This document shows positions 8,066-17,468 of a stretch of DNA of 64,000 nt, piece by piece. The position numbers and the translations under genes are program-made. Origin of the DNA: CBDCYS01 sp965226185 (GTDB lineage Bacteria > Acidobacteriota > Terriglobia > Bryobacterales > UBA6623). Within the stretch, counting starts at the first letter, position 1. Each line of letters begins with the position of its first letter. Under the pieces are notes generated by a model. That model worked only from the letters and a program-made list of their open reading frames with translations. It had not been told where the DNA came from and did no database searches. The stretch spans positions 558,001 through 622,000 of the forward strand of contig CBDDCT010000006.1 in assembly GCA_965226185.1 (NCBI GenBank), written 5' to 3'.

Positions 8066-8457
8066 CCCCCGGCGACCCGCTCCTCCGACCGGCTCGTAGC
8101 CGGGATCAGCGATGCAGTCGACTTCCGCTTGCGGTAGCCGTCATCCTAATCGTTGCCGGCGACGCCGCTATAGGACGGGTGAAGACCGGTGGCGATCGCC
8201 GCGTGTCCCGGAGCTGTCAGCGTCAGCGCGTGACGACAGCGCGCTTCGGTGAACAAGGCGCCCTGATCGAGCAACTGCCGGAAGCCACCTTCGTAGAGAT
8301 CTTGAAAGCGGCTCAGGTAGTCAAAACGCAGTTGGTCGGCGACAATCCGGACGGTCAGCCGCGGAGGGCCCGCGGGACGCCGGCTGGCCAGCGTGATGGC
8401 CAGCGCCAGTCCGCACAGTGCGGCCAGACCGAGTACAAGTGCCTTCCCTCGTTTCAT
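8066..8457 (-). pseudogene. alkaline phosphatase / nucleotide pyrophosphatase family remnant
   Basis: The first 103 codons encode a signal or membrane anchor (ALVLGLAALCGLALAITLA) and then the start of a type I phosphodiesterase domain: VADQLRFDYLSRF, followed by GGFRQLLDQGALFTEA and TAPGHAAIATG. An in-frame TAG follows AGND. After a one-base shift homology resumes as EVDCIADPGYEPVGGAGRRG and then ends at the IS481 terminus. The gene has thus suffered a stop codon, a frameshift and loss of its 3' part. It overlaps the upstream small gene by four bases, so the two once formed an operon. Confidence 0.7.
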
Positions 8458-8717
8458 TCAGAGCCGCCCTCATCGTCTTCGGAGCTTCCGGCGGCCCGTG
8501 CCTCGTCGATGATCTGCCGGGCTTCTTCTTCCTCTGAAGCGAACACTCGAACAGAAACCTTGCCCACGGGAAGCTCGCGCACATTATCTCGCACGATCAT
8601 CGAGCGCAGACCGGAGGACTCCAACAGGCCGTTGATCGTCTCCGCCTCGATCTCGGCCGAGTGCTTCCGCGAGGAAAAGATTGTCACAAATTTGTCTTCG
8701 GAAAATTCATCGCTCAT
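8454..8717 (-). CDS. DUF2007-like putative signal-transducing protein
   Basis: The 87-aa protein has the pattern TIFSSRKHSAEIEAETINGLLESSGLRSMI followed by VRVFASEEEEARQIIDEA, as in the small ferredoxin-fold DUF2007 family (cytoplasmic, function not settled, often described as putative signal transducers or PII-like). The ATG lies upstream of the phosphatase remnant with an ATGA overlap, implying former coupling. The tail is acidic. Confidence 0.7.
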   Translation of the reverse strand: MSDEFSEDKFVTIFSSRKHSAEIEAETINGLLESSGLRSMIVRDNVRELPVGKVSVRVFASEEEEARQIIDEARAAGSSEDDEGGSE

Positions 8718-8847
8718 GAGTTCCTCTTGATCGCGGCGGACGGGCGCGCATCCCGCCGATGCGCGCGACCGTTTTCAGCTCTGCCGCACGAGAGGCGGCC
8801 GCCATTACGATTACGATCGTGGGGCTCAGTATAATCGAAGCGGAAAC

Positions 8848-9096
8848 TTGACCGTGGCAACCGCAGCCGAAATCGAGGCCGAACGCAAGAAAGTTCGGCG
8901 GCTGCAGTTCATGATGTCGATGGTCATGAATTGCATCGGCCAGGACGACGCCATGCCGGTCGAGGAGGCGAGTCAGATGATCGCTTCGGCGCGGCGGGCG
9001 GCCCTCAACATGTTTCCAGGCAAAGAGCTGGCTTACGATTTGATTTATAGGCCGCGGTTTCAGAGGCTGATTCAGGAGAAGTATGGCCTGCAATAG
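8848..9096 (+). CDS. small conserved-looking hypothetical protein
   Basis: The 82-aa product is mostly helical. Its start is TTG at 8848 or GTG at 8854. It contains MMSMVMNCIGQDDAMPVEEASQMIASARRAALNMFPGKELAYDLIYRPRFQRLIQEKYGL. The charged-helical composition and clean codon usage suggest a real gene, divergent from the DUF2007 gene, but I do not recognise the family and assign no function. Confidence 0.55.
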   Translation: MTVATAAEIEAERKKVRRLQFMMSMVMNCIGQDDAMPVEEASQMIASARRAALNMFPGKELAYDLIYRPRFQRLIQEKYGLQ

Positions 9097-9410
9097 ATGA
9101 GGCCCGCGCGGGTGGAGGGGAGTCGAGGAGGGTCGAGGACACAAGCTTTGACCCGTCCGTCCGGTTTAGGCAAGGCCAATGGTACGACCTGCAGGTCGTG
9201 GTAAGCGGCGGCTTGGAGCGTACTTCCGCGTTCGCTGAAAAAAGGCTGGGCCGGGGAAGCGCAAAAAAATCCACGGAATAACTATTGCGTGCGGCTTTGG
9301 GGCTTTGTGATGCAGGGTTTTCTCTTGAAATCATCGGGGTTCAGTCGAACGGACGGTCCACATGAAGATACTCGCAATCCAAGCTGCGACAGCCGGCTGA
9401 ACTGGAGTTT
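9097..9410. other. intergenic, nothing recognised
   Basis: A 314-base stretch between the small hypothetical gene and the convergent response regulator gene. Neither a coding sequence nor a clear structured element was seen. Confidence 0.5.
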
Positions 9411-9812
9411 TCAGCTCTTCGTCAGGCGTTGTCGTTCGATCGCGTAGCGAAGAACGCGGGCCAGTGTCTTCCCGTCGGGGAAGCCCTTCACCAAACAATC
9501 TTGAGCGCCCCGCTTGACTGCCTCGAAACCGAGCGCCTCGTCGGCATTGCCCGTCAATACCACCACCGGCACGTCCGGGGCGCTGGCCCGCACCTCATCC
9601 AAGGTCTCCAGCCCTTGGCTGTCAGGTAACGAGAGGTCCAGCAGCACGACATCGGTATGGCGTTCCGCGAGGCACGACAAACCTGTCGCGAGACAATCCG
9701 CAACCTCGGTTGTGAAATGAAATTCCTCGACATCGCCCAGCAGCTCCTGGATGAGCCGCGCCTCCCCGCGACTGTCTTCAACCAGGAGTATATGGATCGG
9801 CTCGCTGCTCAT
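9411..9812 (-). CDS. single-domain response regulator
   Basis: A 133-aa receiver domain with no output domain. The acidic pair is ED (12-13), the phospho-acceptor is Asp59 in DVVLLDLSLP, and the conserved Thr (VVVLTGNAD) and Lys (CLVKGF) are present. The start overlaps the stop of the upstream receiver gene by four bases. It is the last gene of a three-gene operon with a PAS histidine kinase, so it probably acts as a phosphorelay or shuttle partner of that kinase. Confidence 0.9.
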   Translation of the reverse strand: MSSEPIHILLVEDSRGEARLIQELLGDVEEFHFTTEVADCLATGLSCLAERHTDVVLLDLSLPDSQGLETLDEVRASAPDVPVVVLTGNADEALGFEAVKRGAQDCLVKGFPDGKTLARVLRYAIERQRLTKS

Positions 9813-10264
9813 TGTTCGGCCTTGGGCGGAAGCTCTACTGCTTTCAGCCAGAAGTCTTCAAGGGATCGAACTACCTCTAGGAACTGCTCGAAATTCGCGG
9901 GCTTGACTATGTAACTGTTTGCATGCAGATTGTAGGCCTTCAAGACATCTTCCTCGGCTTGGGATGTCGTCAAGATGACAACTGGGATGCGTCGCAACCC
10001 AGGGTCGTCCTTGATCTCGGCCAAGACCTCCCGGCCGTTCTTTCTGGGCAGATTCAGGTCGAGCAGCATTAAATCCGGACGTGGGGCGCCGGCGTGCGGG
10101 CCTTCCCGGCGCAGGAAGCTTAGGGCCTCTACCCCGTCACGGACAACGTAGAGTTCGTTTACGACTTTCGCTTCCTTCAAAGCCTCAGTGGTTAGGCGAA
10201 CGTCGCCAGGGTTGTCTTCCACGAGAAGGATGTCTATACGCGCGCTAGGGTCTGTGCCGCTCAT
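9809..10264 (-). CDS. single-domain response regulator, Rcp1-like
   Basis: A 151-aa receiver with the acidic pair E16-D17, phospho-acceptor Asp69 (PDLMLLDLNLP), a Thr-Thr switch (VVILTTSQAEEDVLKAY) and the invariant Lys in YIVKP. The extended segment between strands and the NLHANSY motif are typical of the Rcp1 group, which partners phytochrome-like or PAS kinases. It overlaps its neighbours on both sides by four bases (ATGA), which indicates tight translational coupling with the kinase upstream. Confidence 0.92.
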   Translation of the reverse strand: MSGTDPSARIDILLVEDNPGDVRLTTEALKEAKVVNELYVVRDGVEALSFLRREGPHAGAPRPDLMLLDLNLPRKNGREVLAEIKDDPGLRRIPVVILTTSQAEEDVLKAYNLHANSYIVKPANFEQFLEVVRSLEDFWLKAVELPPKAEQ

Positions 10265-11913
10265 GGGATGGGGACTGCTTCCTTCGGCAAGGTAAAACAG
10301 AAGCTTGAGCCCTCGCCTGGTATTGAGTCGACCCAGATGCGGCCGCCGTGCCGTTCGACAATCTTTTTGCAGATGGCCAGGCCAATGCCCGTGCCCGAAT
10401 ACTCCTCTCGCACATGCAGGCGCTGAAACATCTCGAAAACCCTGTTGTGATATCGGGGTTCGATCCCGATCCCGTTGTCGCTAACCGCGAATACCCATTC
10501 ACTCCCCCGAGGCTCGGCTTTGACTTCGACGCAGGGTGCGTGCTTGTCGCAGAACTTAATCGCATTACCAATGAGGTTTTGAAACAATTGATCCAACTGG
10601 GTCTCATCGGCCATTACGGTGGGGAGGGGATCGTGTTTCACGGATGCGCCGCTTTCCTCAACCGCCGCCCCTAAATTGTTGAGCGCCCGGCCGAAGACGG
10701 CCTCGCAGTCGGCGGGCCTGAACTTTTTGCCCCGCCGCCCGACGCGCGAATAGGCCAAAAGGTTGTCGATCAAGGTTTGCATCCTGGCGGCGGCATCCAC
10801 CGCATAGCCGATGAACTCATCGGCGTCCGCGTCAAGCTTGCCTTTATACCGCCTTGCCAATAGTTGGGTGTAGCCGGTGACCATGCGCAGCGGCTCTTTG
10901 AGGTCATGAGAGGCTACATAGGCGAACTGTTGGAGCTCTTGGTTGGACTGCGCCAGCTCTTCCGCCAGAGACCGCATATGTTCAGCCTGTTGATCGGTCA
11001 TTTGTTTCGATTCTTCCAAGTCCTCGACGATTTTTTGGACCTGTCGTTCAGCTCTCTTGCGCTGGGTGATATTCCGGCTGACGCCCACCAGCCCGGTGAC
11101 CTCGCCTTCGGCATCCCGTAGGGGGATTTTGTGGGTCAGAACATCATGGCGGTTCCCCGCGGAATCTACCGCACCCTCCTCGTAGTCCATCAGCGCAACA
11201 CCTGACTCCATGATCAACTGCTCGTCGGAGTAGTGCTTCTCCGCCAGTTTTTCCTCGAAGAAATCGAAGTCGGTTTTGCCGACCATTTCCGCGGGGCTGT
11301 TGACGCCCACGAACCTGGCGTGCGCAAGGTTGTTGGTTACAAACCGGCCTTGGCGGTTTTTGACATAGATGAAATCCGGCAAGCTGTCGATGAGTGTTCG
11401 CAGCCAGTTCCGTTCTTCACACACCTGCGCGGCCTGCTTGCGATCGCTGATCTCGCGAATGGCGCTCACCGCGAAGGTTCTCTCATCGAGGGTGATCGGA
11501 TTCAGACTGATGTCGATGGGGAACTCGTTGCCATCTTTGCGCAGGCCGCGGATTTCTGGCCCAACCTCCATGGGCCGCACGTGGGAATTGGCGAAGTATC
11601 GAGCCCGGTGGCCAAGATGATCGCTTCGGAAGCGTTCCGGCAAAAGTATTTCCAAAGATTGCCCCAACAGTTCGGCGCGGCTGTAGCCGAACAGCTTTTC
11701 CGTCTGGGCATTGACAACGAGGATGCAACCGCGATCGTCGATGGCCACCATGGCATCCGGGGCGGACTCCACGATTTGCTGAAACAGACCTTCGCTTTCC
11801 TCAGTCATTTCATGCGCGCGCTCTCGCCCTATAACCTGCTGACCCGTTCCCCTGCCGCCGCTCAAGGTAGTTCTGAGGTCTTCGCCCCGGGGAAGGACAT
11901 CGCGGGAGGCCAC
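10261..11913 (-). CDS. PAS-PAS sensor histidine kinase
   Basis: A cytoplasmic sensor kinase of 550 aa. PAS domain 1 is at about 43-155 (SAPDAMVAIDDRGCILVVN) and PAS domain 2 at about 170-285 (SLPDFIYVKNRQGRFV). A coiled coil spans about 286-330. HisKA follows with phospho-acceptor His336 in ASHDLKEPLRMV, then an HATPase domain with NLIGNAIKF, DNGIGI and GTGIGLAI. No transmembrane segments are visible. The start at 11913 is GTG; an ATG at 11808 is a plausible alternative. The kinase is followed without a gap by two stand-alone receivers, so signal output goes through them and not through a DNA-binding protein encoded here. Confidence 0.93.
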   Translation of the reverse strand: MASRDVLPRGEDLRTTLSGGRGTGQQVIGRERAHEMTEESEGLFQQIVESAPDAMVAIDDRGCILVVNAQTEKLFGYSRAELLGQSLEILLPERFRSDHLGHRARYFANSHVRPMEVGPEIRGLRKDGNEFPIDISLNPITLDERTFAVSAIREISDRKQAAQVCEERNWLRTLIDSLPDFIYVKNRQGRFVTNNLAHARFVGVNSPAEMVGKTDFDFFEEKLAEKHYSDEQLIMESGVALMDYEEGAVDSAGNRHDVLTHKIPLRDAEGEVTGLVGVSRNITQRKRAERQVQKIVEDLEESKQMTDQQAEHMRSLAEELAQSNQELQQFAYVASHDLKEPLRMVTGYTQLLARRYKGKLDADADEFIGYAVDAAARMQTLIDNLLAYSRVGRRGKKFRPADCEAVFGRALNNLGAAVEESGASVKHDPLPTVMADETQLDQLFQNLIGNAIKFCDKHAPCVEVKAEPRGSEWVFAVSDNGIGIEPRYHNRVFEMFQRLHVREEYSGTGIGLAICKKIVERHGGRIWVDSIPGEGSSFCFTLPKEAVPIP

Positions 11914-12127
11914 CAGTTTTGATCGGCAGCCCCCTATTTTTGCTGTAGCCAGCCATCCGCCTTGACAAGAACTGTCGTTTACAAGAACTGTCGTTCGACC
12001 CGGGCCCTGTCAAGTCGGTCCGACAAGGAAGAAGACTTCACCGGAGCTGCTTCTCCAACTGGCTTTTCAACCGTAAACAACCCCAGAAAGCGCGTTATGT
12101 TGTGCTGGGTTTGTCCTATTCTCAGGG

Positions 12128-13408
12128 CTAGCTCCTTTTTCCTGCCATGACGGACCAGTCAATAGCCCTAATCAAATCCCCCGCGGCAGCGAACTCGAAG
12201 ATCGGAAGGACCTTAGAGGAGACTTTAGCTGTCACCAGCACCTCTCGGTTTTGGATGTTTAGAAATTCTTTCATCCGAGACGGGACCGCGCCTCGGAGAT
12301 TCTCGTTCACCTCGGCGACGCTGTCATTGCATTCGAAAATGGCCACGAACGAAGGATGGCTCCATCGGTAGAGGGCGGCCTCGGGCGGCAAACCCATCGA
12401 GATGGTTTGGCACACGAAAACGACGATTTCGTCGACCACTTCAGAACCGAAGCGCGCCTTGAGTGTGGAAAGCTGCGCCACACAGAACACTACAGCGAAA
12501 GTGTGGCGCCCTGTTTGAAGTGCAGTGGTGAGATCCCGTTCGGCGCCCGTTCGTTCCGGAAGTCCCGTCAATGGATCATCCAGTGTGCTTGTTTGTAGTG
12601 CTGCCTGTGCTCCAGTTGAGCGGTTCTCCGACCTTTTCAGCGCTTGCCTCAACGAAGTGATTACCTTCGCCGACTCCTCCCTTCTACGGACGGATTCTTG
12701 ACGCACGCATTCCAAACATTCCTCAAGATTGGACTTCAACGCGAGAATATCCTCAAGCATTGAAGCGTTTTTCAGCTTCTTTTCAATTGCCTTCAAACTC
12801 ACCATGGAGCGATCGCTCTCGCCGACCGTCTTTGCCAGCGTTTGGGTCAGCATCCCAACCATTTCTCGCAGCTGCTCATAGAGTCTGTTCAACAGCCTCG
12901 TGGTGTACCGGTTGTAGTGTTCAAGCGCTTTTACCAGCGCCCCGGCTAAGACAAGCACCTCAGATGGGGGAGTCTGCCTTTCCAATTTCTTCTCGACACT
13001 CTCAATGTAGGCACGAAACATCAGCCACTCCGACTTGTCCCCCTCAACGGCGTGTATTCTGATGCCCTCCAGCAACAACTGCACCATCCGGTAGAACGCT
13101 TCAAACCGCTCCCCAAGCGACCAGTTTAGGTATTTTCTGACGGAAATCGACACACCCTCATTCTTCTCGATCTTCATCGACAGATCACTGCGAAACTTGT
13201 CCCTCACGGCAGCGCCTTGTGCTTTCCGGACGAGGCGGTCCTTCTCTTCACGCTCCGCGAGCAGGTGAGGAGAAAGGAATTTTGGAGCGACAGGATGCTT
13301 GAGGGGGGGAGGGTGTTTTAGCGAATGGGACGCATCACGCGTGCCCGTAGTCAACCGGGTGGCTGATTGCAACGATCGGCGACGTCGTAATCCTCCCATG
13401 TATGGCAT
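12128..13408 (-). CDS. coiled-coil protein with degenerate GGDEF domain
   Basis: Up to 426 aa. A long helical region (about 80-265) is followed by a diguanylate-cyclase-like domain starting at LDDPLTGLPERTGAERDL. The position of the GGDEF signature reads RWSHPSF, so the active site is lost and cyclic di-GMP synthesis is not expected. The protein may be a c-di-GMP receptor or a scaffold. The upstream start overlaps the neighbouring gene by 74 bases, so the ATG at 13177 (349 aa) is a serious alternative; neither has a strong ribosome binding site. Confidence 0.7.
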   Translation of the reverse strand: MPYMGGLRRRRSLQSATRLTTGTRDASHSLKHPPPLKHPVAPKFLSPHLLAEREEKDRLVRKAQGAAVRDKFRSDLSMKIEKNEGVSISVRKYLNWSLGERFEAFYRMVQLLLEGIRIHAVEGDKSEWLMFRAYIESVEKKLERQTPPSEVLVLAGALVKALEHYNRYTTRLLNRLYEQLREMVGMLTQTLAKTVGESDRSMVSLKAIEKKLKNASMLEDILALKSNLEECLECVRQESVRRREESAKVITSLRQALKRSENRSTGAQAALQTSTLDDPLTGLPERTGAERDLTTALQTGRHTFAVVFCVAQLSTLKARFGSEVVDEIVVFVCQTISMGLPPEAALYRWSHPSFVAIFECNDSVAEVNENLRGAVPSRMKEFLNIQNREVLVTAKVSSKVLPIFEFAAAGDLIRAIDWSVMAGKRS

Positions 13409-13676
13409 CAGAGTATTCCAACCGCATACTTAGACCGATGAAGCCCGTTTTCAGCATGCTCCCTCCCCATGTCGAGCCGTGGATGCTGACGGCGACCGGC
13501 TCCGGACAGAACTCCGGGTGGCCGGAGATGAGAGCTTTTCCGCCCGTGCATTTCATGATTCGGTAGGTATGATTGTGCGTCCGCACTTCGACCGCCGCCC
13601 CTTCCGCCACATCAGTCAATTGGAGCCCTCTCGCGGCGTCGGCGAGCCCAACAGCTTCATCCAGAGTCATTGTCAT
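13335..13676 (-). CDS. hypothetical protein, 113 aa
   Basis: The start has a strong ribosome binding site (ACAGGAGG about 6 bases before the ATG). The product has no signal peptide or membrane segment. The central part, ALISGHPEFCPEPVAVSIHGSTWGGS, looks like a small beta-rich domain. I do not recognise the family. The 3' end overlaps the longest version of the downstream GGDEF-like gene. It lies 14 bases downstream of osmC and may have been cotranscribed with it before osmC was interrupted. Confidence 0.65.
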   Translation of the reverse strand: MTMTLDEAVGLADAARGLQLTDVAEGAAVEVRTHNHTYRIMKCTGGKALISGHPEFCPEPVAVSIHGSTWGGSMLKTGFIGLSMRLEYSDAIHGRITTSPIVAISHPVDYGHA

Positions 13677-14211
13677 CGTGTGCCTCCTGTCATCGCGCGG
13701 CTCCCGGCGGCTGGTAAGATTCTTCTTCCAGGAGTGTCCCGTGGTTCATTGCTTCACGCTTGGCTCCTCCATTCAGGCCGTCCGAAGCCTGTTCATGGCG
13801 GGCGACGAAGCGAGGCTCGATCTCAACCGCGAAGTTCAGAGCATTTGTGACGAAACAGTTCTTTTTCGTCAGCTCCATAACGCGCCCCGCCCGCTCGCGG
13901 TCCTGGGCGCCGACTTCGATCACGGGACGGATTCTCAGCTTGGTGAACCTCAGCCCTTGACGCTCAATGTGGTCCAGCCTGGCCAACGCCGAGGACGAGT
14001 AGGAGCAGATCGACAGATGAGATCTCTCGGCGACGGAAAGGAAGGTGGACATCAGGCAGCTTTCCGCCGCGGCGAGCAGCAGTTGTTCGGGCGTCCACAG
14101 GCCGGACTCGCCGCCGAACTCCGGGGGAAAACTCACGACGATGGGCTTGAGATCTCCGGTTCCGGCCAGACCCCGAAGCTTATCCTGCCAACGGATCTGT
14201 GTTTCGTAGTA

Positions 14212-14747
14212 CCTGAATTATGCACAGATTCACTTTGCGAGTGTGGCTGCGTTCGTAGCGGGTTGGCGGTCGTCGTGAGGTGGTAGTGGTAGCTCGGCAA
14301 CTGGCCTTTTGGCTTCTCCGTGTCCGGTTTCCCTTCCCGCCCAGAATCCGCGTCGTCAAAACCTCGCTCGGAAGTGACGTGTTTCCAGTGCGTTACGGCT
14401 AGTGCATAAAATTTTATGCATAGCGCATAGCCAGGCTCTCAGATCAGCGCCCTCCCGACCACCGGCAGCAAGCCGCCGTAGGGAGTCGGCTTCCTGCCGC
14501 GGAAGTGGTAAGGCGTCGAAGCCCCGATTTTATTGGGCTGCGAGGCCGTCACGGCTGGGCCTTGTTGGACGGGCCTTTGGGAGCTATGCTGTTTTCGTCT
14601 GGTAACCATGTGGGTGACCTCCTTGGGGTTGGCTGGCGAAGCTGGTATCTTTGCCAGCCTACCTTTTTACCCCATGTTTTCGGGGGTTCCCAATGGTCCC
14701 TTGCGGCTCAGCCCTCCTCAGGTCCACGCCGCAGTGCATAATTCAGG
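14212..14747 (-). mobile_element. IS1380-derived MITE, copy 2, inserted in osmC
   Basis: A complete 536-bp copy, opposite in orientation to copies 1 and 3. Both ends carry the perfect 14-bp inverted repeat CCTGAATTATGCAC, and the element is flanked by the direct duplication TAGTA. Its sequence is essentially that of copy 1. The insertion lies after codon 8 of osmC. Confidence 0.93.
14439..14609 (-). CDS. 56-aa N-terminal IS1380 transposase remnant in MITE copy 2
   Basis: The same 56-codon frame as in copy 1, with an identical translation, the AAGGAGGT site 7 bases upstream and the hairpin before it. It ends in an ordinary TGA shortly before the internal palindrome. It lies in the same direction as osmC, so it would be carried on the osmC transcript. 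Confidence 0.5.
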   Translation of the reverse strand: MVTRRKQHSSQRPVQQGPAVTASQPNKIGASTPYHFRGRKPTPYGGLLPVVGRALI

Positions 14748-14839
14748 TAGTAGTAGGGCGCTTTGGTCATGGCGCTTGCCGTTTGTCCTGTTCGTGGCAC
14801 GTCAAGTGCCAAAGTACGATGTCCGCCCATCCGGCCGCC

Positions 14840-15739
14840 TCAGACACTGATCACAGGACATGGACTTTCTCGAATCAGCGCGTAGGCATGAGTGCGGAGT
14901 CTGCCGAACAGGCCGCGTCTCGGTGTCCGGCCGATGACAAGCACGTCGGAACGGGATTCAGCCAGGGCAGACCGCACAAAGTAGCTGACCTCATCCGATT
15001 CGACATAAGTCTTTGCCTGGTAACCCAGCCGATCGAACATGTTTCGGATTCGTTCTCTTCTCGCGCTATTCAGCCGTTGCCGAAGATCCGCGGGGAAGTA
15101 CTGGCCGTCGACCGGGATGACCTCTAGTAACGGAGCTGCATGAATAACAACAAGTTCAGCGCCCCATATTTTGGCGAACTCGCCGGCCCAACACAGGACC
15201 GTTTCACTGTGTTCTCCCAAGTCGACCGCGCAGGCGACGCGTTTGTAGGGCTGCGAGGCACAGATCGGGATCTCGGGTACATGGGCTCCCGTAAAGACCG
15301 GGCATGCTACATCATGGAGAACCTTGCTCGTGACCGATCCGAGAATGAAGCGCCGGAATGGACCGTAGCCGTGAGTGGGAAGCACGATGAGATCCGCGTT
15401 GGATGACTGGGCCAGCTCTTCAATCTTTTTGGCGGGGTCCCCGGTTAAGACCAGCTCCTCGACCGGTCTGCCTGAAGACACTTGCTTGACAAACTCGCTC
15501 ATCCTTCTCTGCAGAGTCGCCTCCATCTCCGATTCCGACGGCCATGCCGCGCCGACGTACAAACCGCTCTCAAAAGCGCCATAGTGATAAGGCGATAGGG
15601 GTATCACGTGGGCAAAGATCAGATCTGAACCGAAGCGGTTCGCCATCACCACTGCGTGTTCCGCCGCAGCGGCGGAGCGCCCGGAAAAGTCTACGGGCAC
15701 GAGTATTTTCTTGATTTCGAGCAAGCTGGCTTCCGCCAT
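14840..15739 (-). CDS. tandem-domain universal stress protein
   Basis: A 299-aa protein with two UspA domains. The first begins KKILVPVDFSGRSAAAAEHA and contains the ATP-type motif GSVTSKVLHDVACPVF; the second begins YKRVACAVDLGEHSETV and ends RLRTHAYALIRESPCPVISV. I chose the ATG at 15739 because GGAGGGGG lies about 6 bases upstream; the ATG at 15760 has no such site. The gene follows a related, 5'-truncated gene at 15757, so the two form a tandem duplication. USPs of this type bind ATP and help cells through energy or redox stress; the exact role is unknown. Confidence 0.88.
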   Translation of the reverse strand: MAEASLLEIKKILVPVDFSGRSAAAAEHAVVMANRFGSDLIFAHVIPLSPYHYGAFESGLYVGAAWPSESEMEATLQRRMSEFVKQVSSGRPVEELVLTGDPAKKIEELAQSSNADLIVLPTHGYGPFRRFILGSVTSKVLHDVACPVFTGAHVPEIPICASQPYKRVACAVDLGEHSETVLCWAGEFAKIWGAELVVIHAAPLLEVIPVDGQYFPADLRQRLNSARRERIRNMFDRLGYQAKTYVESDEVSYFVRSALAESRSDVLVIGRTPRRGLFGRLRTHAYALIRESPCPVISV

Positions 15740-15756
15740 GTCGTTCCCCCTCCGGA

Positions 15757-16487
15757 TCAAATACTGACGACGGGACAGCGGGCCTCGCGGATTAGCGCGT
15801 GCGAGTGTGTACGAAGTCTGCCTAACAACCCCGTTTCAAGGCTGCGGCCAATGACCAGGACATCCGCGTAGGCATCATCAGCGACTTGAGGAACGTAGCG
15901 GGTGGCCTCCGCGGTGTCGATGTGAATTTCCGCTTTGCAGTCTACCTTTTGAATCAGCTTGTCGAGTTTTTCTTTCGCTGCCTGAATCAAAAGCTGACAA
16001 GTGACCGACGGATACCAATCTCCATAGGAGCCGCCGGCCTCGAGCTGAGGCGCTGCGTGGATGACGATCAAATCTTCTTCACACGCCTTTGCGAAATCCC
16101 AAGCCCAGCGCAGCACGGCTTCGCGGTGATCTCGCAGGTCAATTGCGCAAGCTATGCGCTTATACGGCTGCTCATTGAACGGAGCCAGCTCGGACACGTG
16201 TACGCCGGTAAACACAGGGCAGGAGACGTCGTGGAGAACCTTGGTGGTGACCGAGCCCAGCACGAACCTGCGAAACGGTCCGTAGCCGTGGGTAGGCATC
16301 AAGATCAGATCGATCTCCATCAACGGGACCAGCTCGCTAATCTTCTTTGCTGGATCTCCCTTGAGCAAAAGCTTCTGAACGCTTAGACCGTCGGCTGTTT
16401 CCGCGGCCAATTCATCCAGCCGCTTCTCGGAGAATGCCTCCATTTCCTCAGCAGCGGGCCATATCGCGGCGGTGTGGTAACCCCCTT
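15757..16487 (-). pseudogene. 5'-truncated universal stress protein fused to IS21 sequence
   Basis: From GGYHTAAIWPAAEEMEAFSEKRL onward the sequence parallels the downstream paralogue (YHYGAFESGLYVGAAWPSESEMEA), including GSVTTKVLHDVSCPVF and the second domain. Roughly the first 60 residues are missing. The frame stays open for some 68 further codons, but those are antisense or out-of-frame istA sequence with no USP character. The IS21 fragment has therefore replaced the 5' end of the gene. A chimeric product could in principle be made, but the first nucleotide-binding fold would be incomplete. Confidence 0.75.
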
Positions 16488-17468
16488 GTCGTTCGAGCGG
16501 TAGCGCACCAGAGACACTGACGTGACCCGCGTCGTGCGTTTGTCGCAAGCTTCGTAGGGGGCAAGAGGCAGTGGCAACAACGCTGAGCGGTCCCGTTCGA
16601 AACGCTCGCCGATGGTCTCGGAATGTCCTCGCAACCGTCGCTCGCGGCGCTCGATGCACTTCTTCTCCAACCAGTGGTTCAACGCTTCCCAACTGGAAAA
16701 GCGCGGGATCGGCACGAAGAAGTTTCGCCGCGCATAACCCACCAGCCCCTCCACCTTCCCCTTGTCGTTGCCTTTGCCCGGTCGCCCGAAACGATCCTCG
16801 AACAAGTAGTGCGACTGCAGCTCGCTGAAAACTTTTGTTCTCTGGCGCCGTCCGTCGCCCAGGATCCGCGCCACCGCCAGCTTCGTGTTGTCGTAGACGA
16901 TGCGCCGCGGTACGCCGCCGAAGTAACGGAACGCTTCGTTGTGACCTTCGCAGAACGCTTCGCTCGTCTCTGCCGGGAATGCTTGTACGAACGCATCGTC
17001 GCTTTGGGGCAGGTCGATCACCAGGTAGTGCGCTTTCGACTCCACCCCGGCGATTTCCACCCAGGCTTCACCGAAGTCGGCCTGTGCGTCGCCGGGCGCA
17101 TGCTCCAGTGGCACGAACATCTCCTGTTGGCCGAGCTTCTTCTCGCGGACGTAATCCTTGACGATCGTGTAACCGCCCGAGAAGTCGTGCTCGTCGCGTA
17201 AGCGCTCGAAGATCCGTTTGGCGGTGTGGCGTTGCTTCTTCGGCTGGGTCTGATCGGCTTCGAGAATCTGATCGATGATGCCTGTAAAGCGATCGAGTTT
17301 CGGTCGCCTCACCGGCTGCTGGCGCCGGTAGCCGGGCGGCACAGCGTAGCGCAGCATCTTGCGCACGGTTTCCCGTGCCAGCCCGAACCGCCTGGACGCC
17401 TCCCTCTCGCTAATCCCCTCGACAAAAACACTGCGTCGCACCTGAGCATACAGCTCCACTTGATACAT
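16488..17468 (-). pseudogene. istA: 3'-truncated IS21 transposase IstA
   Basis: About 325 codons of IstA are intact. There is an N-terminal helix-turn-helix (ISEREASRRFGLARETVRKML), and the DDE residues are in QADFGEAWVE, RRIVYDNTK and KGKVEGLVGYARRN. Homology ends at VRYRSND, where family members continue with a C-terminal DNA-binding region. Beyond that the frame runs into stress-protein DNA read out of frame (KGVTTPPRYGPLLRKW). The helper ATPase IstB is absent, so transposition is not expected. The ATG at 17468 is the likely start; an upstream TTG at 17486 is possible. Confidence 0.8.

Larger units (their letters stand above)
13690..14770 (-). pseudogene. osmC: OsmC-family peroxiredoxin split by a MITE
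   Basis: The coding sequence begins with the ATG at 14770 (MTKAPYY), is interrupted at 14748/14211 by the 536-bp element, and resumes as YETQIRWQDKLRGLAG, continuing to the stop at 13690. The element sits between two copies of TAGTA (14207-14211 and 14748-14752). Removing the element and one copy gives an uninterrupted 179-aa protein. OsmC proteins reduce organic hydroperoxides with two cysteines; both candidates are present (AAAESCLMST and KKNCFVTNA). In its present state only a 5'-truncated product could be made, for instance from the ATG at 14136, and it would lack the first beta strands. Confidence 0.85.
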
